This document shows positions 22,970 through 35,251 of a stretch of 64,000 nucleotides of DNA, one piece after another. The translations under genes and the position numbers were made by a program. Location of the stretch: NCBI GenBank assembly GCA_022592445.1, contig JABYQR010000204.1, positions 1-64,000 of the forward strand. The letters are read 5' to 3'. Numbering within the stretch: the first letter of the stretch is position 1; each line of letters begins with the position of its first letter. Under the pieces are notes generated by a model. That model saw only the letters and a program-made list of their open reading frames with translations. It did no database searches and was not told the DNA's origin. Source of the DNA: Cytidiella melzeri (Eukaryota > Basidiomycota > Agaricomycetes > Polyporales > Irpicaceae).

Positions 22970-23710
22970 AAGTTTGTTGACTGTGAGTGCTGGAATATCT
23001 GGATGTGCGATGCTGTTTGTGTAGGGGTGATATAGAGTTGATGAATGTGTTTGGGGAGGTTTGATCTCGGTTTTTGTATCTTGACATGTAATGTGTTGTT
23101 GACCGTTGTAGTCTACAGGTTCCATTTAATTCTCGGAAACCGCCGCTTGCGCGCGATGTAGAGCTTGAACGAACTCATGCATGAGATGTGAAGCAGGGCC
23201 GCTGATGAATTGATACAGCGCCGCATCCATCACAGCCAGTTCCTCGCACAGCCAGAGAATGCAGCAGTGGTAGTGCAACTGCAATGTTCGCTCTAGTGGG
23301 CCAGCTGCTTACGTCAGACAACACTCGCACTTGTGCCTGGAGTCCGTCGCTCCGTGGCGCTGTGATGAACGCCATCATCCGCCTCATCTCCAACTCCTCG
23401 AACCCCGCAAGGATGGGCTCCTCGGCGGTGTCTGGCAATACAATGTCTGCGCGTTCAACTGCCAGTGCACGTTCCAATACGATGCTGTCAGAAATCCACA
23501 CTGATGAAAGCCTACATCTAGGAAGGGACTTGCCACAGCGCGAAGTTTATGGACGCGCCCATGCCATGCTGACGGCCTATTAGTAGCCTCAGAGTCCAGT
23601 GGGTTTGCACGTCAACCGACACGTTCACAACCTCTTACTCTCACTCTCACTTTCATTCTCACTCTCATTCTAGTTTTCTTGTTTTCTTTTCAGCTGCTCA
23701 TATACCTCAG
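22970..23710. other. Intergenic stretch before DUF6534 copy 2
   Basis: No supported gene. A pyrimidine tract made of CTCTCACT-like units at about 23630-23680 precedes the DUF6534 start and is probably part of its promoter. Confidence 0.45.
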
Positions 23711-25918
23711 ATGTTTACTCCTGAAGCGCCCGCTCCTCCTTCCCTCGAAGAGGTTTTGGAGGCAATGGGCGTCGATCTGACGCTCGGGACAACGATCGTC
23801 TGTGCGTCCTCACTCGCTCACTCTCTCTCGACCGCCTGACTTGGACCAAACTTGACTGACGAAGCTGTCGACGGTTGCACAGTCGGATTCATTATAGCCA
23901 TGTGAGTCGCGTGCTGCTAAGTTGAGCCGATCTGATTGGGTTGCAGGTTGTACGGGATCACGAGTGTACAAACCTATATCTACTTCAACAACAGTCCTAG
24001 AGACGGGACGTACATGAAGGCCACGGTAAGGAACTGTCACCAACCATCCACGTTGATGCTCACTTTGGCCTCATCCAGATGTTTGTCCTCTGGTTCGCAG
24101 GTCTCTTCAAGTTTAGGTTGTCAAACGGGTTTTGCTGATTTTTTCTTCTCCGAAAGGGTGATTGACACGCTGGGGGCCATATTCAGCTCCCACGTCGCCT
24201 ACACCTACTGCGTGAAAGCGCTGTTGAATCCAGTCTTGTGGACTACGATTGTGTGGTACGTTGCTCCATCCTTCGCGTGGTCCCTTTCCTAATCATACTA
24301 ACAAGATCTACTTAGGAGTGACGGTGTAAGTCGCCTTCGCACACAGAATCTCATCTCAGGATCACTGAATTGTTCTATCGCTGTAGGTCAATTTCATGCT
24401 TCTGGTGGGTGTTCGCTGTAGTACTCCGTTTCCATTTGCCTGTGTGTTTATGTCTTCCGTAGTCGTTGAGTGACGTGATTGTCACAGGGTGAGCCGCACT
24501 TTCCGTACCATACCGAGTCGATAGGCTGATTTTGAGCCTCTGCATCTGCATCTCTAGGATATTCGCGTACCGTATCTGGAAATGTAAAGCACCCAAACCC
24601 TACCATGTCAGGTTGATGCTATGCTGACGTTTCCCGTCGCTTAGTAGGAGGCAAAGTGTGGCCTTTGGTCTTTATTGTACGTCATGCCTCTTCCGCACGT
24701 CATATTTCATGCAGCTTTTCGCGTCTCTGGCTATCGTAGGTCCCACCAGCAATTGTTGTATTTGGTGCGTATGTCCGTTTTGTTTTTGCCTGTCAGGACA
24801 AAACCTCAATCGCTCAATATTGCTATAGTCGGAGGTCAAGGTATGACTTGCGTTCATTAATATCCTCTACTGCTCATAACGACTCTGCTGCATCGGCGCG
24901 CAGGATTGGGTATCACTACGTACGTCGCATCCATGTTCTCCGCACAATGTGCTTCAAGTTTATGATGTAACTTATCAACAGGCTCGTGACGCCTAGCTTC
25001 AACGAGCTGCGAGAGCATATTGCGGTTCGTATTAGCGTTCCTTCAATTTGGCCCCTTGGACAGTGCCAGGCTGAACGTTACCTCACAGTGGCTTTATTAC
25101 GCCGTTTTCTCGCTACAGGCTCTTTCCGATATCACCATCATGGTCTCCCTTTGCACCATCTTACTCCAGCAGCGGACTCGAGTTCAAAGGTTGTGCTCTT
25201 TTCTCCCTGATATAATCCATAGTACGCTGAGAGTGTGCATTTTTGTCTACCAGGACGCGAACGGTTGTCGGGATGTTGATATTCTACAGCGTGAACACGT
25301 GCTTGCTCACCTGGTACGTCAGAGACCCAGCATCTAGTTTCATTCCTTTTAGACGAGGCATTACTAAATTCTGGTTTTCCACAGCTCCGTCGGTGTGGCT
25401 GCCCTCATCACGGTAAATCTGTGCCCAAATATCTCCTGAATACCTTGTGTGAATATCTGTTCATCAGAACGCCCTCTCGCCCAACACTTTCTTCTGGCAA
25501 GGACTGTCGGCTACCCTACCAAAACGTCAGTACATTCACTGTTCCCTCCCCCCCTCATGTTCTTTTCTGAACCTTTCCGATTTATTTGGGGATTAATCCA
25601 GTGATGCTCAATTCGTTGCTCGCGCTGCTCAACTCTCGGGAAGGTATGCGGAACAAGATGAAAGCGGACGGACCGTTGTCTATACATCTCTCCAGGCTAG
25701 ACAGCCCCTCGATTGGGAGTGGGAGGAGGACTGCTGCCGCCTTGCGTTCGAATGACAGCTGTTCTACGCACACGGACGTGCAGGTCATCGCGGGAGGGGC
25801 ATATAAAGAGGTATACGGTGTTGTCAATTTTTGAGTTTTCATGTGATGCTTATGGTTGAATTTTTTTGTGTCGCAGGCGATGATAGCACGTGAGGAGGAT
25901 GACATGCGGAAGGATTAG
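23711..25918 (+). CDS. DUF6534-type multi-pass membrane protein, copy 2 (20 exons)
   Basis: Exons: 23711-23801, 23883-23901, 23947-24025, 24079-24092, 24157-24255, 24316-24325, 24387-24404, 24463-24488, 24558-24583, 24645-24676, 24740-24764, 24829-24840, 24904-24919, 24982-25024, 25089-25189, 25254-25313, 25385-25412, 25468-25525, 25602-25810 and 25877-25918. The sum is 1008 nt and 335 residues. The protein starts MFTPEAPAPPSLEEVLEAMG, then shows LYGITSVQTYIYF, MFVLWVIDTLGAIF, SDVIVTGIFAYRIWK, SDITIMVSLCTILL and VVGMLIFYSVNTCLLTW. The tail begins MLNSLLALLNSREGM, with a polar C-terminus ending EEDDMRKD. Seven helices fit the DUF6534 family, function unknown. It is a clear paralogue of the minus-strand gene at 3621-5731, with exons 2-18 of identical length. 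Without the small introns the reading frame appears broken in many places, so automatic predictors may miss or fragment it. Confidence 0.85.
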
Positions 25919-26639
25919 TGTACATGTACAGAAAGGTCGTAAGTGTTTCCACAGAAATCATTGGTTACATACATATACTCTTTCTAACCTAGATCTCTGT
26001 GTCAGGCAGAACGGACGTATACGTATGTATTTCCCAGAGTTACCAGTGTATCGGCTGTATGTGAGGTAGAGCGGTGTGGTTGCGACATGTATCGGCTGGA
26101 CGATATCTTAATTCGTTGAGGGCACGTTTTCAGCAATCACTTAGAGCTTGATCTTAGGGACGTACCAGAGGGCTATGCAAGTCGACCCTGGACCCTGGAT
26201 GCCAGCGACCTGCAAGCCACAACAAACGGCGCCACGAGCTCACCATCTCAGTACTGCGCTGCGAAGGCAACAAAACGGTCTGGCATACCCGTGCGTCACG
26301 GTTCGAGCCAATGTCGGCTATAGCTGGACCAGGGGCATATATGCGACGTCGCACAACATACATTGGTCTGTACACATGGGAAAACCGGTGCGCAGCTTGC
26401 GGGGACTACGCATATACAAAAAAAGGTGTTCAGGGTGCCAGAAGGCGGGGTTCTGCAACACCGAATGTCAGAACAGGGCCTGGATAACCCATACATCTTC
26501 CAAAGCAAGCCCCTCAGACCTATCAACACTACTATTTACTGACCATTCCATGGAACGGGGTCGCAAAGTCGTACATCTCCAAGGAGGGCTAGAAGCTCTA
26601 TATTAGTCGCAGATAGCGGAACAGATGACTGTTCACTCA
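25919..26639. other. Intergenic stretch, no supported gene
   Basis: 3' flank of DUF6534 copy 2. A 152-codon open frame at 26148-26606 contains a short Cys cluster (CSGCQKAGFCNTECQ) that resembles a MYND zinc finger core, but the rest of the frame is not protein-like; it may be a decayed MYND fragment. Confidence 0.35.
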
Positions 26640-27880
26640 CCACATTGTTTCGAAGCACAATGATCACGTTCATGACCAACAAGACGCTAGTGACCTTGTC
26701 ATTATTTGTTGTTCACAGAGCTCGCGCACAGATGCTTACTGTCACGAGATAGAGCGTACCTATGTGTCCAATAGTCAGCGCCGCATGGTGTTGGGATAAT
26801 CGGGAAGACTCACCATCGCGAAAGAGCAGTGTCATAAGAAGAGCTTTGAATATGTGCTTTCGGGCTGTCCGATACGGTTGATACGTTCGGGACCATGTGC
26901 CCAATATTACGATGATGTCAGCAAGAATCACTGAGGCGCTCCGTGTAGCTAATGACACTGTCAGTAAACCAGAGCAGGTGAGCAAGGGCACATTATACAA
27001 CTGAAAATCAACGTACTCCTATCATAGAAGTCAGTATTGTCCACAGAATTTTGTGCATCACACACGCTAGTCCGACTTTCTTGGAAACCGCAAATGTTAT
27101 TATGCAGTTCTCGTAGCCAAATGACATCTTTGAAACTACGATGATTAGGCCCGTGATGAAATTGAACTGCAAAGAAATCGTGTGACGTTGATAATGAGGG
27201 TCAAAACAACAATAATATAAGCTTACCATATTCGTGGCAGCGAGAACAAGAGTTAACGTTAACGCAAGAACCACGCATGTGATCAACAAGTGGTGACCGT
27301 CGAGAAATGCGTAACCTTTCAGCGCAGATAATACTGACGATATATGGTCAAGCTAAGGTGCGTGATTGCCCAAGGAATGCAGTACTCACCCGCGAAGCAA
27401 AAGGATCTGGCGACAGATAGCATACCCATGCAGCTATAGCGCTAAGAAGCGTACATGAGTTACCACGTCCTGTGAGTATCTACGGGCCCGTGATACCCAT
27501 ATCTCTGCGAAAAGAATAGAGCAGTCAGCTCACACTTCTAGCGACGAAGGTCAGGAAACACTTACAATAGGGCTAAGCACAGCGTTCGGCAACCATCGGA
27601 AGATTGTGGCCAGAAGCCCGACATAGCGAGTGACTATGAACAATTATAGTCCATTTACGTCCCCAGATGACGTTAATCTCTGGTATCGCGGTGAGTCACC
27701 AGTCGAAGACAAAGAGCCCTGGGAATAGGAACATGCATTCATCAGCAATAATACACGACATACAGTGATGTCGTACCGCTTGCGGATTGTTCCAAATAGA
27801 AATCAATCAAGCTAAGCATAAATGTAAGCAATAAGAGTCCAATGGCAGGTACAGTTGTACTGACTGAATGCGAATCTCTT
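26640..27880 (-). pseudogene. Broken DUF6533-domain membrane protein gene
   Basis: On the minus strand the pieces follow the DUF6533 order: LFVFDW, then EINVIWGRKWT, RYVGLLATIFRWLPN, YAFLDGHHLLITCVVLALTL, then RSASVILADIIVILGTW and KALLMTLLFRDGTLYLVT. Two lesions interrupt the core: a TGA (27696-27698) directly after LFVFDW, where relatives have a Leu, and a frame change near 27638-27645 between WGRKWT and RYVGLL. A splice rescue of the TGA would need an intron of about 20 nt, which is implausible. The N-terminus and the region 27380-27600 could not be modelled. The right-edge gene at 62721 has the same domain order without these breaks. Confidence 0.6.
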
Positions 27881-29823
27881 CGGCATCAACCACTTCCCCC
27901 TTGGTGGTTCTCTCTTAACAACTACAAACCGAGAGGCGAGATACAATGTATGTCATGGGGAGGCGTATTGATGCTGAGATATGAGACTTGAAACCCTGGG
28001 AATGAGCTCGAGGGTCCGCTGGGTGATGTTCGAGTCGACGGAATCACGGAGCCATTCGCTCTTCACTCCATGCTAAACAGACAGGTTAGCGATTGAGTCG
28101 ATCAAGTTAGGCTAGGTTTGAGATTTTATCCAAAGGTCAGTGGACATAGATCCTGTAGAGAGTGCGATACCGGCCAGACATGATGTGCATGCAAGATGCA
28201 TGAAATCGTCGGGTACAAAATTTTGAACGACTGCCTCAGGAAGACTAGCGTCTCGTGCGATAGATGGCAGAGGCGCAGGCCAGCACTGCAGCCAGGAATA
28301 TTGAGGGCTGTCAATCATGTTCGCCTCCAGAATTTCGTGCGTGTCAGAGAGCAATCTTGTCAGCATTACATTGCGAGCGCATGACGGCCCTTCTGCTCGA
28401 GTTTCAAGTCCAATGTCCAGTACATGATAGATATGTGAAGTGCAGTTCCTGGTGCTTGTCAGCCGTGGATTCAAATGACTTCAGAAGGCGAAAGTAATTG
28501 TGTACACGTACGGCAAAGCTTCTAGTCGCAATCTTCCGGCGTTTTCGCTATCAACCAGTGCACTCGTCGTTTTCATAGACTCAACTCATCTAAACGAGCG
28601 TACCGTTGTCGATGCTCAGCTCGTTGTGGAAGGTGAGTTTGCGTGTTCCTGAGATATTCCACGCTGAGCGTAAGATTGCACGCGGTCCTAATAGAGAGCT
28701 CCGTGTGGCCAGCACCATATTATTAGGCATTCCCTTGGCGGCTTGAGGCATGCGTTGACGACCGCTTGACCCGCTTCTGGCTTGCAAGTTACTGGGCTTC
28801 GGGAGAATGCTCTCTGAACCTCAAAGTTGCGCTCCTGTAAGCAGATGACTCGAGCTAGAAGTGCACACTTACTGACGGTCACTTCATTCTGTGGGTGTAC
28901 TGCTATGGAATCTGTCACAAGGTATGCCTAGAAGTCCCATGAGTGCACAGCACCCGAGCCGCGGATCAAATGATTTAACGTCTGTGAGCTGCAAGAGCCG
29001 CTGAGATGCGTGGCTTGCAGATATTATTCCTGACGAGGTTGAAGAACTGGGAGCAAACGCTGGGCGGACGCACTGGCAGCATTTGTGTGATACTTGCGAC
29101 AGCTCAGCCGGCCTTGCATGAGCATACACTTCAATTACGCCCAGTGCATGAGAAGTTCTTCCGCAAAAATATCCCTTCGTACGAAAGTCATCGAGCTGAA
29201 GCATCAGATCCTGAGCCTGCTCGCAGCGTGGCCGTCGCCGCGATAGCTTCAGAGGCGTGGTTAGATAAGTGCAGCTTACGGCGAGTAAAGAGGTATGGCG
29301 CAGGCTAGTGTGCCACACCAATGGCTTCGAGCTCGTCTTCACGCAAGACCCACGTCGCCTGACTGGAAGACGACTTGTCCGCGCTGACCTCGCGGTTGTG
29401 CTTATGCCGCGGTCCAAGACACGCCACTAAGATAATCTGTCGTGTGAAGGCATTAGAACGGTGTACTACTCCTGGTCTAATCTCACTTCATATTTTTAGC
29501 AGCTTGAAAGTGGTTCTTGTACCGCGGATTTTGCTACAATCGCTTGTGTTACACGAGTAGGAGTTAGGAGGACACCGTGAACAACGAGGCTTGTGCGTCG
29601 TTCAGAAAGAAAAGCGAGTGCGCCTCGCCTTTCCTTTCTAGGAAGAGCTGTGCGCCGCCTGGGACCGCTGCGGCCCTGCACAAAATAGGGGAGTCACGTG
29701 CTTTGAGATTACCCCGCATTGAGCCCGTGAAAATGCGGATACGGTACCACTCTCCCTCAACTCGACCTCCTGCTCCCCACTGCCGTCGGTGTCGGCGTCG
29801 TCGTAGGCTCTGCTCTCGCCGCG
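27881..29823. other. Intergenic stretch, no supported gene
   Basis: Short unrelated frames on both strands, the longest 177 codons on the minus strand at 28884-29417, with no domain that I recognise. The right end is the promoter side of the phosphatase gene. Confidence 0.4.
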
Positions 29824-32108
29824 ATGAAGATACACACAAGATTCCCACCGACCATCTCTCGGCCTCTCGCGACGACCTCTGCAGCTGGTTCATCCTCTCG
29901 CGTTCGCTCAAACTCCAATTCATCGCGCTCCCTATACACCTCCAGTGGTTCGTCTCTACCTTTTCCTTTCTTTGATGCTCCTGGAACGTCGCCTCCGGCC
30001 AGACCCGGCTCGACAAACCTTGCTGTCTCTACACGACTAGCAGCGGAAGCCAAGGTGGAACTTGAGTCTGGACAGACATCGCAACACGGTCAACACCAGA
30101 ACTCTCCCCACAGTCACTCACATGGTGGCAATTCATCTGGTCCTCCGCCGTACTCACTTGTCTTCTCTTCCGGAAATGCCCAGTCCGATGCCTCCTCGAG
30201 CGGACATCATCTCCAGGCGCATTATCAGCTAATGTTTCCTAACAACCTGCCGTTTGGTCCGGGACCTGGTTTCGAAGCAGTCATTGGCGCTGACAACAAA
30301 GAGGCGGGACATGCGCTGAGGAGACAACCGCATCGCTATCATCTGGACGTCGGCGCATACGGCATTCCAAAACACTCACGAAAAGGAGGCCGTGTAGCTG
30401 GACGAGATGGGTTTACACCCTGCGCAGGGATACAGAGTGACTCCGCGAGCAATCACGCAGTACAGGTGGGGGAAGATGCCTACTTTATAAGAGATAACGC
30501 GATGGGAGTCGCAGACGGTGTCGGCGGATGGTCAAAGGCACGCAGAAAGGGTGAGTCCATTTATGTATTGTTCGTGATTATTGTTGAGCTCGCAACAGCA
30601 AAGTCTGGCAGCGACCCGACGCCATCCGCACTATTTGCGAACCGCCTCATGCATTATTGCTGTGAAGAAGTCGATGCTGCGATGAGCGGCTGCTTCGCTA
30701 CGGGCTCAGGAGAACCGGATTCGCCCGATCTCAGGTGCGATTCTGGTCATTCTTTCACGCGTCATAGCCACTGACAGTCTTCTCGTACTTCAGTGATGAC
30801 GGTGAATGGCGTGCGCGAGAGCAACTGGACGACTCGCTTGAGGACCTCGCCGACGGCCTCGACGTGCTGCACATACTCGAAAAAGCATTTGCGAAGACCA
30901 TCGAGGCACATGTGGTCCCTCCTGTAACTGGCGAATCGGAACACGAGCGACACCAGACTTTCGGGGCTCACTCGGATACCCTCTCATTTGCTGATGGATC
31001 GTCCAAGAATCGGAATGGCCACTATGATAGCCCCACTTCCGGGCCTTCGTGTGCGCCTTCTCTCCCAAGTAGCGAGCGTATGAAAGCTGTATCTCAACCG
31101 ACATTACCTTCCACCGAGACATTGCCGTCTTCGCAGTCATCCTCGCACTCTTCATCGAGCACATCAACTTCAATACCACTTATGGAAGGCTCATCTACAG
31201 CGCTCCTCGCGATCCTCGAGCACCGTCCAAGCCTGGCTCCCTCCACCCCCTCTTATCAGTATCCAATAGGAAACCCCACTCGGGCATCGGGCCTTTCTCA
31301 ACACGTGACACAGCTGTTCAACCCGCAAGCACGTCGTTTGCTTGCGAAAGCTCCTCAAACCTCGGTACCTGTGTTGAAGCGTGACTCTCAGGCTAAGCCG
31401 GCCAGCGGAGGTGCAGTTCTAAGGATTGCGCACTTGGGCGACTGCATGGCGATGCTTGTGCGTGAGGAGCAGATTGTGTGGAGGACGGAAGAGATGTGGT
31501 GGAATGTGCGTCTTGGAGATTATCTGTTTCTCTTGTTCCTGACTCAACAGCTTGTGTAGTTCAACACTCCAGTTCAGCTTGGGCCGGCATCGCCGACTCG
31601 TCCACAGGATGCACGGACATTCTCAATACCGGCGCAGAAGGACGATATTCTCATATTAGCTTCTGACGGCTTGAGTGACAACCTCTGGGACGAAGATATT
31701 TTGGACGAAGTGGTTCGATTTAGGCGATCGTACATGTTCTCGCCTTCACAGGCGACGCCTTCATCTGGCAATGGCGTCGACAGCGGTTCTGCCAAGGGTG
31801 TTCTTGGACGAGGTACCCTTGCAGCGATGCTCAGTGAGGCGCTATGTTCCCGAGCAAGATGTGTCAGCGAGAGGAAACCGTCGGCTACCTCCGGATGCCG
31901 AAGGAGCGGAGACACGGATGTTGCGCAGGCTGCTTTGCCGGACGAAGACGATATACCTTTCGGAAGGCGGGCAAGGGAGCAGGGGCGGTGGTTTACCGGC
32001 GGCAAGTTGGATGGTAAGTGTTATTGAAACAACTATTCCGGGAGCTTGCTAACAGAAAGAGCTGTAGATATCTCTGTTCTAGTGGCGGTTGTGTCGCCTA
32101 TAGAGTAA
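29824..32108 (+). CDS. PTC7: PP2C-type protein phosphatase, PTC7-like
   Basis: Five exons (29824-30550, 30599-30734, 30794-31505, 31560-32013, 32068-32108) sum to 2070 nt and 689 residues. The N-terminus (MKIHTRFPPTISRPLATTS) is basic and Ser/Thr-rich without acids, like a mitochondrial targeting peptide; yeast Ptc7 is mitochondrial and acts on coenzyme Q biosynthesis proteins. Catalytic motifs are VGEDAYF, GVADGVGGWSKARRKG (metal-binding Asp), LRIAHLGDCMAMLVR and DDILILASDGLSDNLWDED, and the short end ISVLVAVVSP. The protein is much longer than yeast Ptc7 because of Ser/Pro-rich insertions at about residues 360-450 and near the C-terminus. Metal-binding Asp residues are all visible, so it is probably active. 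The mitochondrial location is inference. The first ATG of the frame in good context was used. Confidence 0.88.
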
Positions 32109-34726
32109 AATTAGTACGGCCGCTTCTAGACGTCCTCGTGCGACAGAGGCTCATTGCCACTTCTCAGTATTTTCTCGCGCTCCCGCCTTCATTTCTCTCG
32201 TCCACCTCTACTTACTTTTTGTATTCTTCAGCCTTCAATCGCTATCTGTTTTACATGAGGTCGAAGTGCTCGTCCCTCATCTTGTACTCATACCAGCCAA
32301 ATATTACCTTCAGGAAGCTTACCGTATCCTTTCATCTTCCTTACATTCTCTTCATACATGCCTACCCCTGCTTCCTCACCTCTTGGTGCCCATGACTCTT
32401 ATCTTTATATGCAACTCTACATCTGCACATATCATATCTTTATATCTCCCTCCTCTCATGTTCACCTTACTCAGGATGCTCCACACAATAAAATTGGGAA
32501 TTTACATATTGCTTGTAGGAAATGTATCAATAAAATTGCCAGGATTTGTAGTGGTAGTCTTGAGATAAATATGTGAGCAAATTTGTGCAACACCCTTTGG
32601 CAATGATGTGATGCTTGCGTGTGCTGCTCTGTTGGGCTACAGTATAGGACCGGTCCTCTGCCCAACAAATCATAGGAGACAATCTTGTAGGTGAAAGTCC
32701 TCTGGATATTCAGTGAATGTTGCTATACCAGTCTTCTATGCAGAAAGAAATTCTTGAACTGCTGAGCACCCCAAGTGTTGCTGCGCCTAATGACAGTTAA
32801 GATCTGATGGTGAGATATTATTGGTCTTGGTGTTGTAAATAATGGCTGTGATCAAGTACATCCTATACTTATGAAGTTATTTTTGGGTTTTTATCTAGAA
32901 ATCACTCGTTTGCACGGTCACAATGGGCGGAACGAGGGCGTGAACGAGGATTCGTGACGTGGTCACGGTTTCACTTTCGCGAAACGAGTCCGCAGTCCTC
33001 ATCATCACGCGTCTATTTGCGCGAGTTTTGATGGGAGACCAAATATGGAAGTTGAGCCGCCCGAGCGGCGGGGCCCTCTTGGTAGTAAACAGGCTTTGCA
33101 AGCTCACTGTGCGGCTGAATTCCCCCAGTACACAGCCAAAACACCTTTAATGTATGTCACTGGAGCCATGGAGCTACTGGAATTCATTGCTTTATTGACC
33201 TCCAAGTGCTTTATAACAGGTTATGGGTGTTGCTGCACAAATTGAACATTACATAGTAGGAGAAGAGAATTACAATAATTGCTCAATCCTATTATTCTAT
33301 AGCTATGTGAAGATTTGTGTCTTAGAAATCCTTCCCGGATGCTGGGGAGGAGCGTGGGAGACCGAACTTGCCAATTGAGGAAAGCAGCGGCATGTTAAGC
33401 GCTATTGAAGCGCCCGAGTGTGGTGAGTGGTTTCTTGTTTTTTGATCGCGTGTTTGTGAGTGTACCGATCGAAAGCATGATTGTGACATGAAAAATCACA
33501 ATATTGTGACGTTCGCGACTTCGAATAAATACCCATAAATAACGTCATATTTACTATTACTTGGAGGACATTTTGGCCTCAATTTTGCTGCTCTATGTAC
33601 ACAGGACATTCAGCTTCTGAAAAGCTACACAACTGAGTGACACGGTGTGATGTCAAAGTAGCACATGATGGCTATCTTTTGTGACTGTTACAGCCCAAGA
33701 ATGGCAATTGTCACGTTGGGCAGAGGAACGGTTTTTGTGACACATCTTGACCATACCATCAATCTGTCCTACATATCCCGCAAGTTCATGGTATCATTCA
33801 CAAAAATTTGAGCAGTATGTACAATCCATTTTTAATCTGTTGAGCAGCGAAGGATGGACAAATTGACTGAGGCAAGCATTCTGGAGGTCAATCTCGAAAC
33901 ATTGGGCAGAAGACGGGTCCTATACTGTATGTTGTTCTGCGAGGGGATTGCGAGCACACACGAGCAATAACGAGTAAGGTGGATAATTAAACAATAACAA
34001 ATATACATGGTTCATTTAGTTTTTAAGAGAGCGGAAATAATGAATATAGTAGTGAAATAGAAGGAGGAATTATGACATAGCAGAGCGGGTACTCGGAGTG
34101 TGTGTGGGGGAGGAATATGTCACAGATTTTCAATGTTTCTACAAGACTTGCCTTACCAGGCAACGGTATTATTGGGAATATTTAAGCGCTTATCAGGCGC
34201 TTATCCAGCACTTATCCGGTGTCTATTTAGGTGCTTATCCAGTGCTTATTCCGGCCGGAGCAACGGCTAAGAACCACAATGACAAAACACTCCTCGGGAC
34301 CACAGCAAAACAACAGCGGTGAATTCCTAGCGCCAGAGTCGCGTTTCAGAACAACTCATATTGCAGGCTGCCAGGTGTTACTCTATTGGCATCGCACAAG
34401 GTACACAGCAGACCAAAACTTGTCCAGATTGAGGAGTTGCATCCCATACCCTGTCCCTATGCAGGCTGTGTCCCGCTGTTTGCCTGTGCTGGGCCGAGCA
34501 GTCTAGGGTCTTGGCTGTTGCTCGCACGTTGGACTTAGTCAGAGAAGACCATAGTTGGGAGGCACAGCATAGATATATAAATCAAGTTCTCTTGTATAGT
34601 TTTGCCAAGAATACAATTCCTCAGAGTTCTCCCTTTACTTTGCAACTGTGTTGAGTTAACTGCAACAGCATTTGCTACCTTATTGCTGCCACTGTGTATT
34701 TCTCTCTGCAAATCTTTACTGTGTTC
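32109..34726. other. AT-rich intergenic stretch without supported genes
   Basis: Low coding potential throughout, richer in A/T than the flanks, at the edge of the repeat island. A tandem array occurs at 34186-34253. Probably old repeat debris. Confidence 0.4.
34186..34253 (+). repeat. Six-unit degenerate tandem repeat
   Basis: Units GCGCTTATC, GCGCTTATC, GCACTTATC, GTGTCTATT, GTGCTTATC and GTGCTTATT follow each other every 11-12 bp. Confidence 0.7.
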
Positions 34727-35251
34727 ATGTCCACTGAACCCACAATTCAACCCACTACTCAAGTCTGTCGCTACTGCCCGCTGCTTCCCCATCTTCCTGA
34801 CAGTTGTTGTCTGTACCGTCTGCAACACAATTTTCTTGGGCAGTACCCCGCACAACCTGTTTCCACACCTCCATTGGAACTGCTAGTAGAACTGCCAGCT
34901 CTCCACGAAAGGGCTTCCTTAGAATCACCATTGCCAGCAAGTTCTGTTGCCTTGGTAGCAAATTTGCTTGACAACTGCTCCTATCGCACAACACAAAGCA
35001 ATTATCCCATTCAACTGTGGTCAGGTCCATTTATTCCTCTCAACTGCGATCACCCCGTTGCACTTCATCCCAACTGTTGGCTCTCTCCTATGTTTGAGAG
35101 CAATAATCATGAGTGCGAGGACATTCGATGCAATCTCACTGGCTCCACCAACATTGTCGTTGGACATGCCTTTGTGTGTAACACCCATTACCAATCCAGC
35201 GGAGTTGTCCTCCACTACCAGCCCTGCAAATTCTTCTCCAACTCCAATTGA
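34727..35251 (+). CDS. Unrecognised cysteine-containing ORF, left palindrome copy
   Basis: 174 residues from ATG 34727. Function not recognised. Conserved with the right-arm ORF are the start MS-x-x-PTI, VCRYCP, SPLPA-SVA, LDNCSY-x-x-TQSN-PI, SGPF-PL-C, CWLSP-FE and STN-VVGHAF. The paired CxxC near residue 15 and the other Cys residues could bind a metal, but the spacing matches no family I know. The stop comes much earlier than in the right copy, so this copy may be truncated. Confidence 0.45.
   Translation: MSTEPTIQPTTQVCRYCPLLPHLPDSCCLYRLQHNFLGQYPAQPVSTPPLELLVELPALHERASLESPLPASSVALVANLLDNCSYRTTQSNYPIQLWSGPFIPLNCDHPVALHPNCWLSPMFESNNHECEDIRCNLTGSTNIVVGHAFVCNTHYQSSGVVLHYQPCKFFSNSN

Noticed and set aside
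22595..23125. Long antisense frame over the MFS 3' end
   Set aside because: Shadow of the coding strand; no motif, and it crosses the real exon with good domain evidence.
24026..24156. Possible stop or frame problem before VIDTLG in DUF6534 copy 2
   Set aside because: Choosing the donor two codons earlier gives a 14-nt exon (24079-24092) and the in-frame join LWVIDTLG, matched in copy 1.
25025..25088. Apparent frameshift in DUF6534 copy 2 between the IA and WLYY segments
   Set aside because: A 64-nt GT-AG intron ending TCACAG restores the frame, and the minus-strand paralogue has a matching intron at the same place.
26395..26475. MYND-like Cys cluster
   Set aside because: Only a short CSGCQKAGFCNTECQ-like core is visible; the His-Cys end and gene context are missing.
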